The notes under the pieces are model-generated. The model did not search any database, was not told where the DNA came from, and was given only the letters and a program-made list of their open reading frames with translations. A stretch of DNA of 28,293 nt from Bacillota bacterium (lineage in GTDB: Bacteria; Bacillota; Clostridia; Lachnospirales; Lachnospiraceae): positions 1-28,293 of the forward strand of contig JAEZXP010000083.1 of NCBI GenBank assembly GCA_023419655.1, given 5' to 3'. The position numbers and the translations under genes are program-made. Below, one piece after another: positions 15,244-22,337 of the stretch. The first letter of the stretch is position 1; the number at the start of each line of letters is the position of its first letter.

Positions 15244-15958
15244 GCTTTCTTATGACCTTCATATCCATTCCTGTCTGTCTCCCTGTGGGGATGAGGATAT
15301 GACGCCGGCCAATATAGTGAATATGGCAAAGCTTCTTGAGCTGGATATCATTGCTGTGACGGACCATAGTTCATGCAAAAATTGTCCGGCGGTCTACAGC
15401 TATGCAAATAAAAATAATATTATTGCCATTCCCGGGATGGAGCTGTGCACACTGGAGGAAGTCCATGTGCTTTGTTTTTTTTCAGAATTAGAAAATGCCA
15501 TGTCCTTTGATAAGTATGTATATGAAAGGCTGATAAAGGTTCATAATAAGGAAGATATCTTCGGCAGGCAGGAAATATATAATGATGAGGATTGCAAGAC
15601 AGGAGACGAGCCGTATCTGTTAATTAACGCTACAGACATATCCTTTGGTGAGATGGACAAATTAATGAAGGAATATGAGGGTGTCTATGTTCCGGCTCAT
15701 ATTGATAAAGGCTCGAACAGCCTGTTATCCAATCTTGGCTTTGTACCTCCGGATGCGCAGTTTGTATGTGCGGAGGTTAAGGATATGAATAAAGCGGATA
15801 CGCTTTGTATGATGCACCCGTATCTTTCGCAGTGCAGGATAATAACGAATTCAGATGCCCATACCTTGGACAGGTTGAATGAAGCTGATAATTTTCTTGA
15901 AGTAGAGGAAAGGAGCAGAGAGGCAGTTATTAAGGCGCTGCTGAGTGTTACGATATAA
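15236..15958 (+). CDS. PHP-domain metal-dependent phosphoesterase (HydS cluster)
   Basis: This 240-aa protein is from the polymerase/histidinol-phosphatase family. Its metal ligands are visible in order: DLHIHS (His9, His11), VTDHSS (Asp43, His44), GMELCT (Glu69), EEVHVLCF (His77), PAHID and NSDAH near the C terminus. The substrate is unknown; relatives hydrolyse phosphate mono- or diesters. The start ATG overlaps the preceding stop region (translational coupling), with no separate strong ribosome binding site. In this cluster it could remove a phosphate or nucleotide signal made by the GHKL ATPase or by the GGDEF-like protein; that is a guess from context. Confidence 0.88.
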   Translation: MLRLSYDLHIHSCLSPCGDEDMTPANIVNMAKLLELDIIAVTDHSSCKNCPAVYSYANKNNIIAIPGMELCTLEEVHVLCFFSELENAMSFDKYVYERLIKVHNKEDIFGRQEIYNDEDCKTGDEPYLLINATDISFGEMDKLMKEYEGVYVPAHIDKGSNSLLSNLGFVPPDAQFVCAEVKDMNKADTLCMMHPYLSQCRIITNSDAHTLDRLNEADNFLEVEERSREAVIKALLSVTI

Positions 15959-15961
15959 AGC

Positions 15962-15989
15962 TTGTAATCTGGTAATCTTATGCTATAAT
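15962..15989 (+). promoter_or_regulatory. promoter of asnS
   Basis: TTGTAA (15962-15967), 16 bases, then TATAAT (15984-15989) with an extended TGC before it. The leader of about 30 bases is too short for a T-box. Confidence 0.75.
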
Positions 15990-16028
15990 AGTTAGAAAAT
16001 CTTCAATAAATAATAAAGGAGTAACACG

Positions 16029-17420
16029 ATGGAATTAGTAGAAATCAGAGAACTATACCGTAACAAGGAACAATATCTCGGAAAAAAGATATCGGTTGGA
16101 GGATGGGTTCGCAGTGTAAGGGATTCTAAGGCCTTTGGTTTTATTGTGCTTCATGATGGAACCTACTTTGAGACTTTGCAGGTGGTCTATCATGATAAGA
16201 TGAATAATTTTGAGGAAGTGTCAAAATTAAATGTGGGCTCTGCAGTTATCGTTACAGGTGAGCTGGTTGCTACTCCGGAGGCGAAGCAGCCTTTTGAAAT
16301 TCAGGCAGAAGAAGTATTCGTTGAGGGAACCTCAACACCGGATTACCCTCTTCAAAAGAAAAGGCATACCTTAGAATATTTACGAACCATTACTCATTTG
16401 AGACCGAGAACAAACACCTTCCAGGCTGTATTTCGGGTACGTTCCCTTATCGCCTATGCAATTCATAAGTTTTTTCAGGAGAGAGATTTTATCTATGTCC
16501 ATACTCCGATTATAACGGGAAGTGACGCAGAGGGTGCGGGAGAGATGTTCAGAGTTACCACCCTTGACATGGAGAATCCTCCAAGGACAGCAGACGGCAG
16601 GATAGATGAATCCCAGGACTTTTTTGGCAAGGAGACCAACCTTACCGTGAGCGGACAGCTAAACGGAGAGACCTATGCCATGGCATTTAAGAATATCTAT
16701 ACCTTCGGACCGACATTTCGTGCCGAGAATTCCAATACCACCCGCCATGCGGCTGAATTTTGGATGATTGAGCCTGAAATTGCATTTGCAGATTTAAAGG
16801 ATGATATGGTACTGGCTGAAAGCATGCTAAAGTATATTATTAATTATGTATTGGAGCATGCACCGGAGGAAATGCAATTCTTTAATGAGTTTGTAGATAA
16901 GGGGCTTCTGGAGAGACTTACAAACGTGGCAAATTCACAGTTTGGACATGTGACATACACAGAGGCCATCGAGATATTGGAAAAGAATAACGATAACTTT
17001 GATTACAAAGTATTCTGGGGCTGTGACCTCCAGACAGAGCATGAGCGTTACTTGACAGAGCAGGTATTTAAAAAGCCTGTCTTCGTAACGGGTTATCCGA
17101 AGGAGATTAAGGCCTTCTATATGAAGATGAATGAGGATAATAAGACTGTGGCGGCAATGGACCTTCTGGTACCGGGAATTGGTGAGATTATCGGAGGAAG
17201 CCAGAGAGAAGATGACTATGACAAGCTGATAAAACGTATGAATGAGATGGGATTAAACAGAGAGGATTATGAATTCTATCTTGACCTTAGAAAATATGGT
17301 TCGGCAAGACATGCAGGCTTTGGACTTGGCTTTGAGCGCTGCGTTATGTATCTGACCGGCATGGGCAATATCCGTGATGTTGTTCCGTTCCCCAGAAGCG
17401 TTAATAACTGTGAGCTGTAA
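16029..17420 (+). CDS. asnS: asparaginyl-tRNA synthetase
   Basis: This 463-aa class IIb aminoacyl-tRNA synthetase charges tRNA-Asn. The N-terminal OB fold (about 15-105, with GGWVRSVRDSKAFGFIVLHDG) recognises the anticodon. The catalytic domain starts near 130 (HLRPRTNTFQAVFRVRS). Motif 2 is FRAENSNTTRHAAEFWMIEP and motif 3 is GFGLGFERCVMYLTG near the C terminus, which ends PFPRSVNNCEL. Features typical of AsnRS rather than AspRS are the short 463-aa length and the PFPRSVNN tail. The ATG at 16029 follows AAAGGAG. The unit is monocistronic, with its own promoter and terminator. Confidence 0.96.
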   Translation: MELVEIRELYRNKEQYLGKKISVGGWVRSVRDSKAFGFIVLHDGTYFETLQVVYHDKMNNFEEVSKLNVGSAVIVTGELVATPEAKQPFEIQAEEVFVEGTSTPDYPLQKKRHTLEYLRTITHLRPRTNTFQAVFRVRSLIAYAIHKFFQERDFIYVHTPIITGSDAEGAGEMFRVTTLDMENPPRTADGRIDESQDFFGKETNLTVSGQLNGETYAMAFKNIYTFGPTFRAENSNTTRHAAEFWMIEPEIAFADLKDDMVLAESMLKYIINYVLEHAPEEMQFFNEFVDKGLLERLTNVANSQFGHVTYTEAIEILEKNNDNFDYKVFWGCDLQTEHERYLTEQVFKKPVFVTGYPKEIKAFYMKMNEDNKTVAAMDLLVPGIGEIIGGSQREDDYDKLIKRMNEMGLNREDYEFYLDLRKYGSARHAGFGLGFERCVMYLTGMGNIRDVVPFPRSVNNCEL

Positions 17421-17441
17421 GTATTTTGATATGTGAAGATA

Positions 17442-17475
17442 TAAGGGAGGTTCTCGTAATGCAGAACCTCCCTTA
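17442..17475. terminator. hairpin terminator after asnS
   Basis: A perfect 13-pair stem (TAAGGGAGGTTCT with AGAACCTCCCTTA) with an eight-base loop lies between converging asnS and queT. The T tract after it is weak (CTATTTA), but the stem is strong. Confidence 0.75.
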
Positions 17476-17529
17476 CTATTTAAACCATGATTTATAGTTT
17501 TTTTTAATCTCCTTTATCATGGATATGGT

Positions 17530-18006
17530 TTATTTAAAAATAATATGCTTTACCCGTTCCAATGCAAATAAAAGAATCATACCCAATATCCCTGCGGAGA
17601 TAAGCTGCCCCAGACCAACTGTCAGCATCATAAAGGGAATGGGGTCTGCTTCAAAATATGCGTATTTTAATACCCATGGAATGATGATTGCATTAATCAG
17701 GATAGGGGGAATCGGAACAAAAAACTTGTTTTCCTTTAACTGATAGGAAAGGTAAGCGGCGATTAGGGTTGCCGAGGTTCCGAATATAATATCGAGAATA
17801 TCCGCCCTAAACAGTATGTTGCTAAGCAAGCACCCGATGGTAACCCCCGGAATGGCAGCAGGTGTAAAGTAAGGCAATATAGTGAGTGCCTCTGCAATAC
17901 GAAATTGGATAGGGCCAAAGCTTGAGAACTGGAACACAAAGACCAGTACAGTGTAGATAGCGGCAATAATAGCCGCCTGAGTTAAATATAACGTTTTCTT
18001 ATTCAT
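17530..18006 (-). CDS. queT: QueT family queuosine-precursor (preQ1) ECF transporter S component
   Basis: This 158-aa integral membrane protein has about five or six hydrophobic segments. It starts MNKKTLYLTQAAIIAAIYTV and contains the conserved FRIAEALTILPYFTPAAIPG and GCLLSNILF. It is predicted to be the substrate-binding S component for preQ1 or a related queuosine precursor, working with a shared ECF energising module encoded elsewhere. The ATG at 18006 follows AAAGGAG; a longer in-frame version from 18054 would run through the riboswitch and is rejected. The preQ1-I riboswitch directly upstream fits the assignment. Confidence 0.92.
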   Translation of the reverse strand: MNKKTLYLTQAAIIAAIYTVLVFVFQFSSFGPIQFRIAEALTILPYFTPAAIPGVTIGCLLSNILFRADILDIIFGTSATLIAAYLSYQLKENKFFVPIPPILINAIIIPWVLKYAYFEADPIPFMMLTVGLGQLISAGILGMILLFALERVKHIIFK

Positions 18007-18010
18007 TTTA

Positions 18011-18055
18011 CGCTCCTTTAGTTTTGTTTTACGTGTGGAAGGTCTCGAACACACG
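18011..18055 (-). promoter_or_regulatory. preQ1-I riboswitch controlling queT
   Basis: On the minus strand a P1 stem, CGTGTG (18055-18050) with CACACG (18037-18032), encloses a loop TTCGAGACCTTC. An A-rich tail, TAAAACAAAACTAA, then runs into the Shine-Dalgarno AAAGGAG. This is the size and layout of a class I preQ1 aptamer. Loop CCTT can pair with AAGG of the ribosome binding site, so ligand binding would block translation initiation. Confidence 0.75.
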
Positions 18056-18062
18056 GTTTATG

Positions 18063-18099
18063 AAACAGAAGAGAACGAGTTTTTGTTTCTCTTCTGTTT
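18063..18099 (-). repeat. perfect 13-bp inverted repeat in the queT leader
   Basis: AAACAGAAGAGAA (18063-18075) is repeated in inverted orientation at 18087-18099 with an 11-base loop. It lies upstream of the aptamer in the queT leader. On the minus strand it is not directly followed by a T run, so it is not an obvious terminator. Confidence 0.6.
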
Positions 18100-18141
18100 T
18101 GCCCATAATGACCTTGTTTTTAGGGCATTTGTAACGGTTTA

Positions 18142-18169
18142 AGTATAGCATGAAAATGAGGACTGTCAA
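18142..18169 (-). promoter_or_regulatory. promoter of queT
   Basis: On the minus strand TTGACA (18169-18164), 16 bases, then TATACT (18147-18142) preceded by an extended TGC. The resulting leader is about 130 bases and includes the hairpin and the aptamer. Confidence 0.8.
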
Positions 18170-18206
18170 GTGCTGACCGGAGCGTTAGCCCAAGTTTTAG
18201 GAAAGT

Positions 18207-18734
18207 CTATTCCTTTTCTATGATAGGAAACCATATAGTAATCTTAAAATCAGCAGGACTTTCATCAATGGGTTCCCATAATTCAATGGAAGCCGACCCC
18301 GGATTAAAATCATAATCAATCACGGAAGTATAATTTGTTTTGGGCAGCCATTGTCCCCAAAATGCATCATTCATTTGTCTATAAGCATCCTCTCTTGTTA
18401 TGGGTTTTGTAAAGTTACTTTTAAACACCGCATAAAGTGCCGGCCTTAATACAATTGTTTTAAAATCTTCATTTATAATGGCTTTGCTGCTTTTGCAAAC
18501 GAAATCATACGATATCATACTGGCTTCCGGATGATATACATTGCAGAATAGTGCATATACAGTTTGCTCGCCGCGCTCCTTTTTCAGACGGTCAATTGTA
18601 CCATCCTTTATTTTTGCGTCCCACAATTTAATAGATGTACCGATAGAATCTTTGTCGTCATTCATTGAAACCATCTGCGTACAGGCAATAAACCTCAATT
18701 CTTCTAATGCTTCTATTCTTACTTCGTAATCCAT
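18207..18734 (-). CDS. GyrI-like / AraC effector-binding domain protein (detached)
   Basis: This 175-aa protein (from MDYEVRIEALEELRF) consists of a SOUL/GyrI-type small-molecule-binding domain: FIACTQMVSMN, TVYALFCNVYHPEASM, VLRPALYAVFKSN, FWGQWLPKTNYTS and a C-terminal PIDESPADFKITIWFPI. In intact AraC/GyrI regulators the same M-(D/N)-Y-x-(V/I) junction directly follows a double-HTH AraC domain. Here the AraC part is broken just upstream (18779-18970), so this domain may be a stand-alone remnant. The start ATG 18734 lies ten bases after GAAAGG; an ATG six codons earlier has no ribosome binding site. Confidence 0.7.
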   Translation of the reverse strand: MDYEVRIEALEELRFIACTQMVSMNDDKDSIGTSIKLWDAKIKDGTIDRLKKERGEQTVYALFCNVYHPEASMISYDFVCKSSKAIINEDFKTIVLRPALYAVFKSNFTKPITREDAYRQMNDAFWGQWLPKTNYTSVIDYDFNPGSASIELWEPIDESPADFKITIWFPIIEKE

Positions 18735-18778
18735 TGTATAAAAACCTTTCATTGTTAAGATAGGCTTGCTAAAATGCG

Positions 18779-18970
18779 CTATTGGCGGAATATTATGCCG
18801 ATACTCTTTACATATTCCATTACAGGTATCCCGACTAAATTGGTAAAAAGCTTCTGAAAATAAACAGGGGAAAGGTTCGCTATATCTGCGAGCATTTTGA
18901 TAGAGATATCTTCCCGCAGATTATTTTCAATCCAGTTGATAGATTTTTGAATCTCTTGCCATGAACGCAT
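18779..18970 (-). pseudogene. truncated AraC-type HTH, N-terminal fragment of an AraC/GyrI regulator
   Basis: The 63-residue frame MRSWQEIQKSINWIENNLREDI... contains the first helix-turn-helix of an AraC DNA-binding domain (MLADIANLSPVYFQKLFTNLVG, with PVMEYVKS beginning the linker helix). It then ends after a few unrelated residues. A normal AraC domain continues for about 50 more residues with a second helix-turn-helix before the GyrI domain. That part is missing from the DNA up to the effector domain at 18734, so I infer an internal deletion. The start follows GGAGG with ten bases of spacing. A lone half AraC domain is unlikely to bind DNA well. Confidence 0.65.
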
Positions 18971-19018
18971 CTTTTTAAAACCTCCAAGATTATAATAAAT
19001 AATGTAAGGAAAAATTTC

Positions 19019-19047
19019 TTGACCGGGAATAGCTTTTTCTTTATTAT
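19019..19047 (+). promoter_or_regulatory. orphan promoter-like sequence
   Basis: TTGACC, 17 bases, then TATTAT (19042-19047) reads rightward, but no rightward gene follows; the next gene is on the other strand. It could give an antisense or small RNA, or be chance in AT-rich DNA. Confidence 0.25.
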
Positions 19048-19197
19048 AGCTAAAAAACTATTGATAAACGGTTTGATAAGTTAGCGAATTTATGGGGAAA
19101 GAAATTTGATGAGATAATATTTAATAAGAATGATAGAATGCTATTTACTTTGATTTGTCAAATATTATATACTTTATGGTTTTCTGGTTACAGTAGG

Positions 19198-19212
19198 GGT
19201 TATTGAATAACC
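19198..19212. repeat. 15-base palindrome
   Basis: GGTTATT-G-AATAACC is perfectly symmetrical. It lies downstream of the coiled-coil gene. It could be an operator, and its loop is too short for a good terminator. Confidence 0.35.
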
Positions 19213-19248
19213 TGGACAGGAGTATCCCTTGGTAAACAAAGGAAAGAT

Positions 19249-19569
19249 TTATGATGAGTACGCCTTTTCCAGATTATCAATTCTCATTTCGTGATTATCA
19301 ACCTTGTCAATCACACTGATTAGTTCCTGACGATAGCGGAGACCGTCTAAATGAGCATCATATAAAACAGAAATTTTTCTATTAATGTCATTCTCAATCG
19401 TAATCTTAATATCACGGACATCCTGCTCAAGTGTATCCATACGGCTGTCAAGCTTATCCATACGGTTGTCGAGCTTATCCATGCGGCCATCAAGATTATC
19501 GATGCGGCCGTATAAGCCTACGATATGATTCTGCATATTAAGGAGTATTTCTTTTAATTCATTATCCAT
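19249..19569 (-). CDS. small coiled-coil protein with heptad repeats
   Basis: This 106-aa protein has no recognised family assignment. It shows four near-identical seven-residue units (GRIDNLD, GRMDKLD, NRMDKLD, SRMDTLE at about residues 21-48). Hydrophobic residues in register predict a parallel coiled coil, followed by DVRDIKITIEND and a helical C-terminal half. There is no signal peptide or membrane segment. In the DNA the units are 21-bp tandem repeats (about 19426-19509). Similar small coiled-coil proteins are common in Lachnospiraceae and phages, with unknown roles. The ATG at 19569 follows GAGGAT, with a promoter at 19612-19641. Confidence 0.75.
   Translation of the reverse strand: MDNELKEILLNMQNHIVGLYGRIDNLDGRMDKLDNRMDKLDSRMDTLEQDVRDIKITIENDINRKISVLYDAHLDGLRYRQELISVIDKVDNHEMRIDNLEKAYSS
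19426..19509 (-). repeat. 21-bp tandem repeats inside the coiled-coil gene
   Basis: Four imperfect 21-bp units (signature ATGGATAAGCTTGAC and variants, read on the minus strand) encode the heptads R-(M/I)-D-(K/N/T)-L-(D/E)-x. Such repeats can expand or contract by slippage in exact heptad steps without changing frame. Confidence 0.7.
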
Positions 19570-19611
19570 ATAATTATCCTCACTTTGATAGATAGCTTAA
19601 TTTATAAATCT

Positions 19612-19641
19612 ATTATAGCAAAGAGTTATATCAAAATCCAA
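19612..19641 (-). promoter_or_regulatory. promoter of the coiled-coil gene
   Basis: On the minus strand TTGGAT (19641-19636), 18 bases, then TATAAT (19617-19612) preceded by extended TGC. The start codon is about 42 bases downstream of the -10 box. Confidence 0.6.
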
Positions 19642-20059
19642 TATTTTTCTTACGTGATATTTCTGAAAAACAAGGGATTTTTTGGTGAATTTGTATATTA
19701 TACAGGTATATAGATGATGGCGCAAATTTTTATCTTTGGGCATGAGAGCCAGCGGCTTATATGGAATATATTGATAATGGCATATATTCCATAATCGGGC
19801 CCAAAGGTCTGTGCAGTGGACATTGAAGAAGCATTTGGAAATGGTTCTAAAATAATTACATCGAGAGCATTTCGAATACAAAAAAATGTATGGAAAAATA
19901 GGATTTAAACTTTATTGATTAAAATTTAGCATTACAAAATAAGAACAATCATATTTATTCTATAGGAGATATTATATACCTGGCGGAAAGCCGCTGTAAC
20001 AATTTGCAGACAGATTAAAACAACTTTAAACGATGGATGAAGAAAAAAAGCTCATAAGG
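19642..20059. other. gene-poor region before the holin
   Basis: With the flanking leader, about 500 bases hold no gene I can support. A 94-codon leftward frame (19597-19881) has odd composition and no ribosome binding site. Rightward there are only short frames. A perfect 12-bp inverted repeat lies at 19760-19793, and a GCGG/CCGC mini-hairpin near 19983-19995. The stretch may be decayed prophage or intergenic DNA. Confidence 0.4.
19760..19793. repeat. perfect 12-bp inverted repeat
   Basis: TATGGAATATAT (19760-19771) and ATATATTCCATA (19782-19793) have a ten-base loop. No T run follows on either strand, so it is not a typical terminator. Confidence 0.5.
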
Positions 20060-20073
20060 AAGGAGGTATCCGG

Positions 20074-20358
20074 TTGGAGTTTTTAGAGAGATATGTTGTA
20101 TTGGTTGTATTGGCAATCTGTTTATGCTTAGGATATATAATAAAGCACAGTCTTTCATTCATACCGAACAAGTACATACCGCTTATTATGGCAATAGCGG
20201 GAATATTCCTAAATCTATGGATTAATAGCTGGGAGTTTACGCCTGAGATTTTACTTGGCGGTCTGGCAAGCGGGCTGGCATCAACAGGCACGCACGAACT
20301 TGTAAGGCATCTGTTTCCAAGACAGAATGCAGGTAATGAGGCAGCAGGGGAAAAATAA
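20074..20358 (+). CDS. phage-type holin (Hol44/holin superfamily V-like)
   Basis: This 94-aa small membrane protein has three hydrophobic stretches: VVLVVLAICLCLGYII (8-23), YIPLIMAIAGIFLNLWI (about 39-55) and a glycine-rich LLGGLASGLASTGTHELV (about 65-82). The tail is short and charged (RHLFPRQNAGNEAAGEK). The SGLASTG-(T/L)-H segment and PNKYIPLI strongly recall phage holins of the Hol44 type, which make membrane holes for endolysin release. The start is TTG at 20074, seven bases after AGGAGG. No endolysin, tail or integrase gene is nearby, so it looks like a prophage remnant or a domesticated holin. A strong terminator follows at 20414. Confidence 0.8.
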   Translation: MEFLERYVVLVVLAICLCLGYIIKHSLSFIPNKYIPLIMAIAGIFLNLWINSWEFTPEILLGGLASGLASTGTHELVRHLFPRQNAGNEAAGEK

Positions 20359-20413
20359 AAAGAACAAATCAGTATAAGGATTATATATGAAAAATGCGAG
20401 AGAAAAATAACAG

Positions 20414-20467
20414 GGGTGCTGCCTATGGACGAAAGACCGTATATACGGTAACATCCTGACAGCACCC
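20414..20467. terminator. bidirectional terminator between holin and DUF1538 genes
   Basis: GGGTGCTG (20414-20421) pairs with CAGCACCC (20460-20467). The loop contains a perfect palindrome, ACCGTATATACGGT (20436-20449). TATTTT follows on the plus strand, and CTGTTATTTTTC follows on the minus strand. Confidence 0.75.
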
Positions 20468-20486
20468 TATTTTAAATACCCTGTTG

Positions 20487-22337
20487 TTAATCTGCTAAAA
20501 AGCTATTATCTGAAAAACTCTTAATCATCGCAACGGTAGGAGACATAAATACGGCAATTTCACCGTCCTGTTCAAGAGACTGGTCCTTTAACAGGGTGTT
20601 AGCGATATTCGCACTTATATCTGTTCCTGTAATCAGGATTACAATTTCTTTCTCAGGCTGCAATTCTATATTAACGATAGGAAGAACTACCGTATCATGC
20701 TCGCCCTCACCTCTTCCGTGAATAATTGTGGCTCCGGTAGCTCCTGACTGTCTGGCAAGGTCCACGACATTTTCAGCTAAGCCCCTGTTTACAACGACTA
20801 CGATACAATCATGGTACAAGTTGTCTTTGCTTGCCGTTGGCTCGGCAATACTACCTTTGCTCTTGCTGGCAGGATGGTACTCAATCTTTTTACGTTTAAA
20901 TATCGTTCCCAGAATCATAATTGAAAACACAGGAGCCATGGCTACCATAGCGATAACTCCAAAACCATCTACAAGAACGTTGGCGGTATCTATCTGTGAA
21001 GCGGCACCCTGGGCAAAAGCAAGTACGAAGGTTGCCGTCATGGGACCGGAGGCTACTCCGCCCGCATCGTAAGCAATTCCTACGAAGACCGGGTCTGCCC
21101 TAAATGAGAGCAGGATGGCTATTAAGAATCCCGGAAGAAGGAAATACCATAGCTTAACTTCGGGGACCACGATTCTTAACATAGACAGAGCGATTGCGAT
21201 ACCCACACCTGTTGACAGTGTCATTCGAATCAATCGAAGGGGGATATGACCGCCGGTGACCTCTTCAATTTGCTGGCCCAGTACATGAACCGCCGGCTCA
21301 ACAAGGACAATTATAAGACCGAGCACAAAGCCGATTCCTATAAGCACCCAATTATCCAATTTAGCTATCTCCATACCTAAAATCCGGCCCATATCCATAA
21401 ATCCGGAGTTTACGGCAGTAAGAAATATCACAAGTCCAAGTAAAATGAAGATAAGGCCCTTTATGATTCCGAATATATCTGTTTTGGGTACTTTGAATTT
21501 AATAAAATGATATAAGAAAAAGAGGAAGGTTATAGGCAAAAGTGCTATAAGAGATTCTATAAATATATGGGGAATAGCATCCAATATGGGCCCTAATACA
21601 CCTTTGGCTACAATATACTCACCGGCTTCTCCCTGTATGTTTCTCTGTCCTGAAATAATTGAAATAAGCATAATTGCCAGTATTGGACCGGCACTCATGA
21701 TACCGACAAGGCCAAAGGAATTCTCCTCAGAGTTCTTACCGCCCTTCACCACAGATAATCCGTAGGATATAGCCAGAACAAAGGGGGTTGTAAGCGCTCC
21801 CGTCGTTGCACCGGAAGCATCAAAGGCAATAGCAAGAAATTCCTCCGATACCAATACGGCCAATACTAAAATAATAGCATAAGTTATTGCCATAAATATA
21901 TTAAGAGGTTTGTCCCTTAGCAATCGGAATACTCCTAACGAAATCATAAATCCGACACCGATTGAAACAATATACACAATTAGTGATGAAGTCAGGGTAT
22001 CGCCGGATGCACCCTCAACCTGTGAGCCCAGGATAAGTAAATCGGGCTCTGCAACTGTTATTAAGAAGCCCAGAAGGAAGCTTAAGATGGCGATTTTAAA
22101 AGGTGACCTTGAAGTAGCAACTTCTTTTGACATATATTCACCGATGGGATTCATAGCCAAATCCACACCCCATAAGAAGATTGTCAAGCCGATTAAGAGT
22201 AAAATGCTGCCCACAATAAAACGAAGAATGACGTCTGTTTCAACATCAACGATTGTGAAACAGATAATAAGTACTAAAGCGAAAACAGGCACCAGGGTTT
22301 TTGTGACCTCTTTTGCTTTCTCCATTAATAGACTCAT
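20487..22337 (-). CDS. DUF1538 membrane protein with C-terminal P-II-like domain
   Basis: This 616-aa predicted transporter is fused to a sensor domain. Residues about 1-480 hold a dozen or so hydrophobic segments arranged as two homologous halves exactly 250 residues apart: AEPDLLILGSQVEGASGD (96-113) matches VEPAVHVLGQQIEEVTGG (346-363), and FLAIAFDASGATTGALTTPF (168-187) matches FVGIAYDAGGVASGPMTATF (418-437). The paired EP and DA/DAGG motifs within membrane segments suggest a substrate or ion path. Residues about 507-610 form a P-II-like domain (CIVVVVNRGLAENVVDLARQ, GATGATIIHGRGEGEHDT, IVILITGTD). The start follows AAAGGGGG and overlaps the upstream tandem P-II gene by ATGA. The substrate is unknown; regulation by a nucleotide or metabolite is inferred. 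Confidence 0.85.
   Translation of the reverse strand: MSLLMEKAKEVTKTLVPVFALVLIICFTIVDVETDVILRFIVGSILLLIGLTIFLWGVDLAMNPIGEYMSKEVATSRSPFKIAILSFLLGFLITVAEPDLLILGSQVEGASGDTLTSSLIVYIVSIGVGFMISLGVFRLLRDKPLNIFMAITYAIILVLAVLVSEEFLAIAFDASGATTGALTTPFVLAISYGLSVVKGGKNSEENSFGLVGIMSAGPILAIMLISIISGQRNIQGEAGEYIVAKGVLGPILDAIPHIFIESLIALLPITFLFFLYHFIKFKVPKTDIFGIIKGLIFILLGLVIFLTAVNSGFMDMGRILGMEIAKLDNWVLIGIGFVLGLIIVLVEPAVHVLGQQIEEVTGGHIPLRLIRMTLSTGVGIAIALSMLRIVVPEVKLWYFLLPGFLIAILLSFRADPVFVGIAYDAGGVASGPMTATFVLAFAQGAASQIDTANVLVDGFGVIAMVAMAPVFSIMILGTIFKRKKIEYHPASKSKGSIAEPTASKDNLYHDCIVVVVNRGLAENVVDLARQSGATGATIIHGRGEGEHDTVVLPIVNIELQPEKEIVILITGTDISANIANTLLKDQSLEQDGEIAVFMSPTVAMIKSFSDNSFLAD

Noticed and set aside
18007..18054. 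A 16-residue N-terminal extension of QueT
   Set aside because: It would be translated from the preQ1 aptamer; ATG 18006 has its own Shine-Dalgarno and the typical QueT N terminus.
19248..19330. A short rightward frame near 19251 behind an AAAGGAAAG sequence and the orphan promoter
   Set aside because: It is only about 22 codons, antisense to the end of the coiled-coil gene, with no sign of selection.
19597..19881. A 94-codon leftward open frame in the gene-poor region
   Set aside because: Cys/Tyr/His-rich composition, no Shine-Dalgarno, and it contains the promoter of the coiled-coil gene.
20033..20086. A 17-codon open frame (MDEEKKLIRKEVSGWSF) overlapping the holin start
   Set aside because: It contains the holin ribosome binding site and has no clear one of its own; it is too short to support as a leader peptide.
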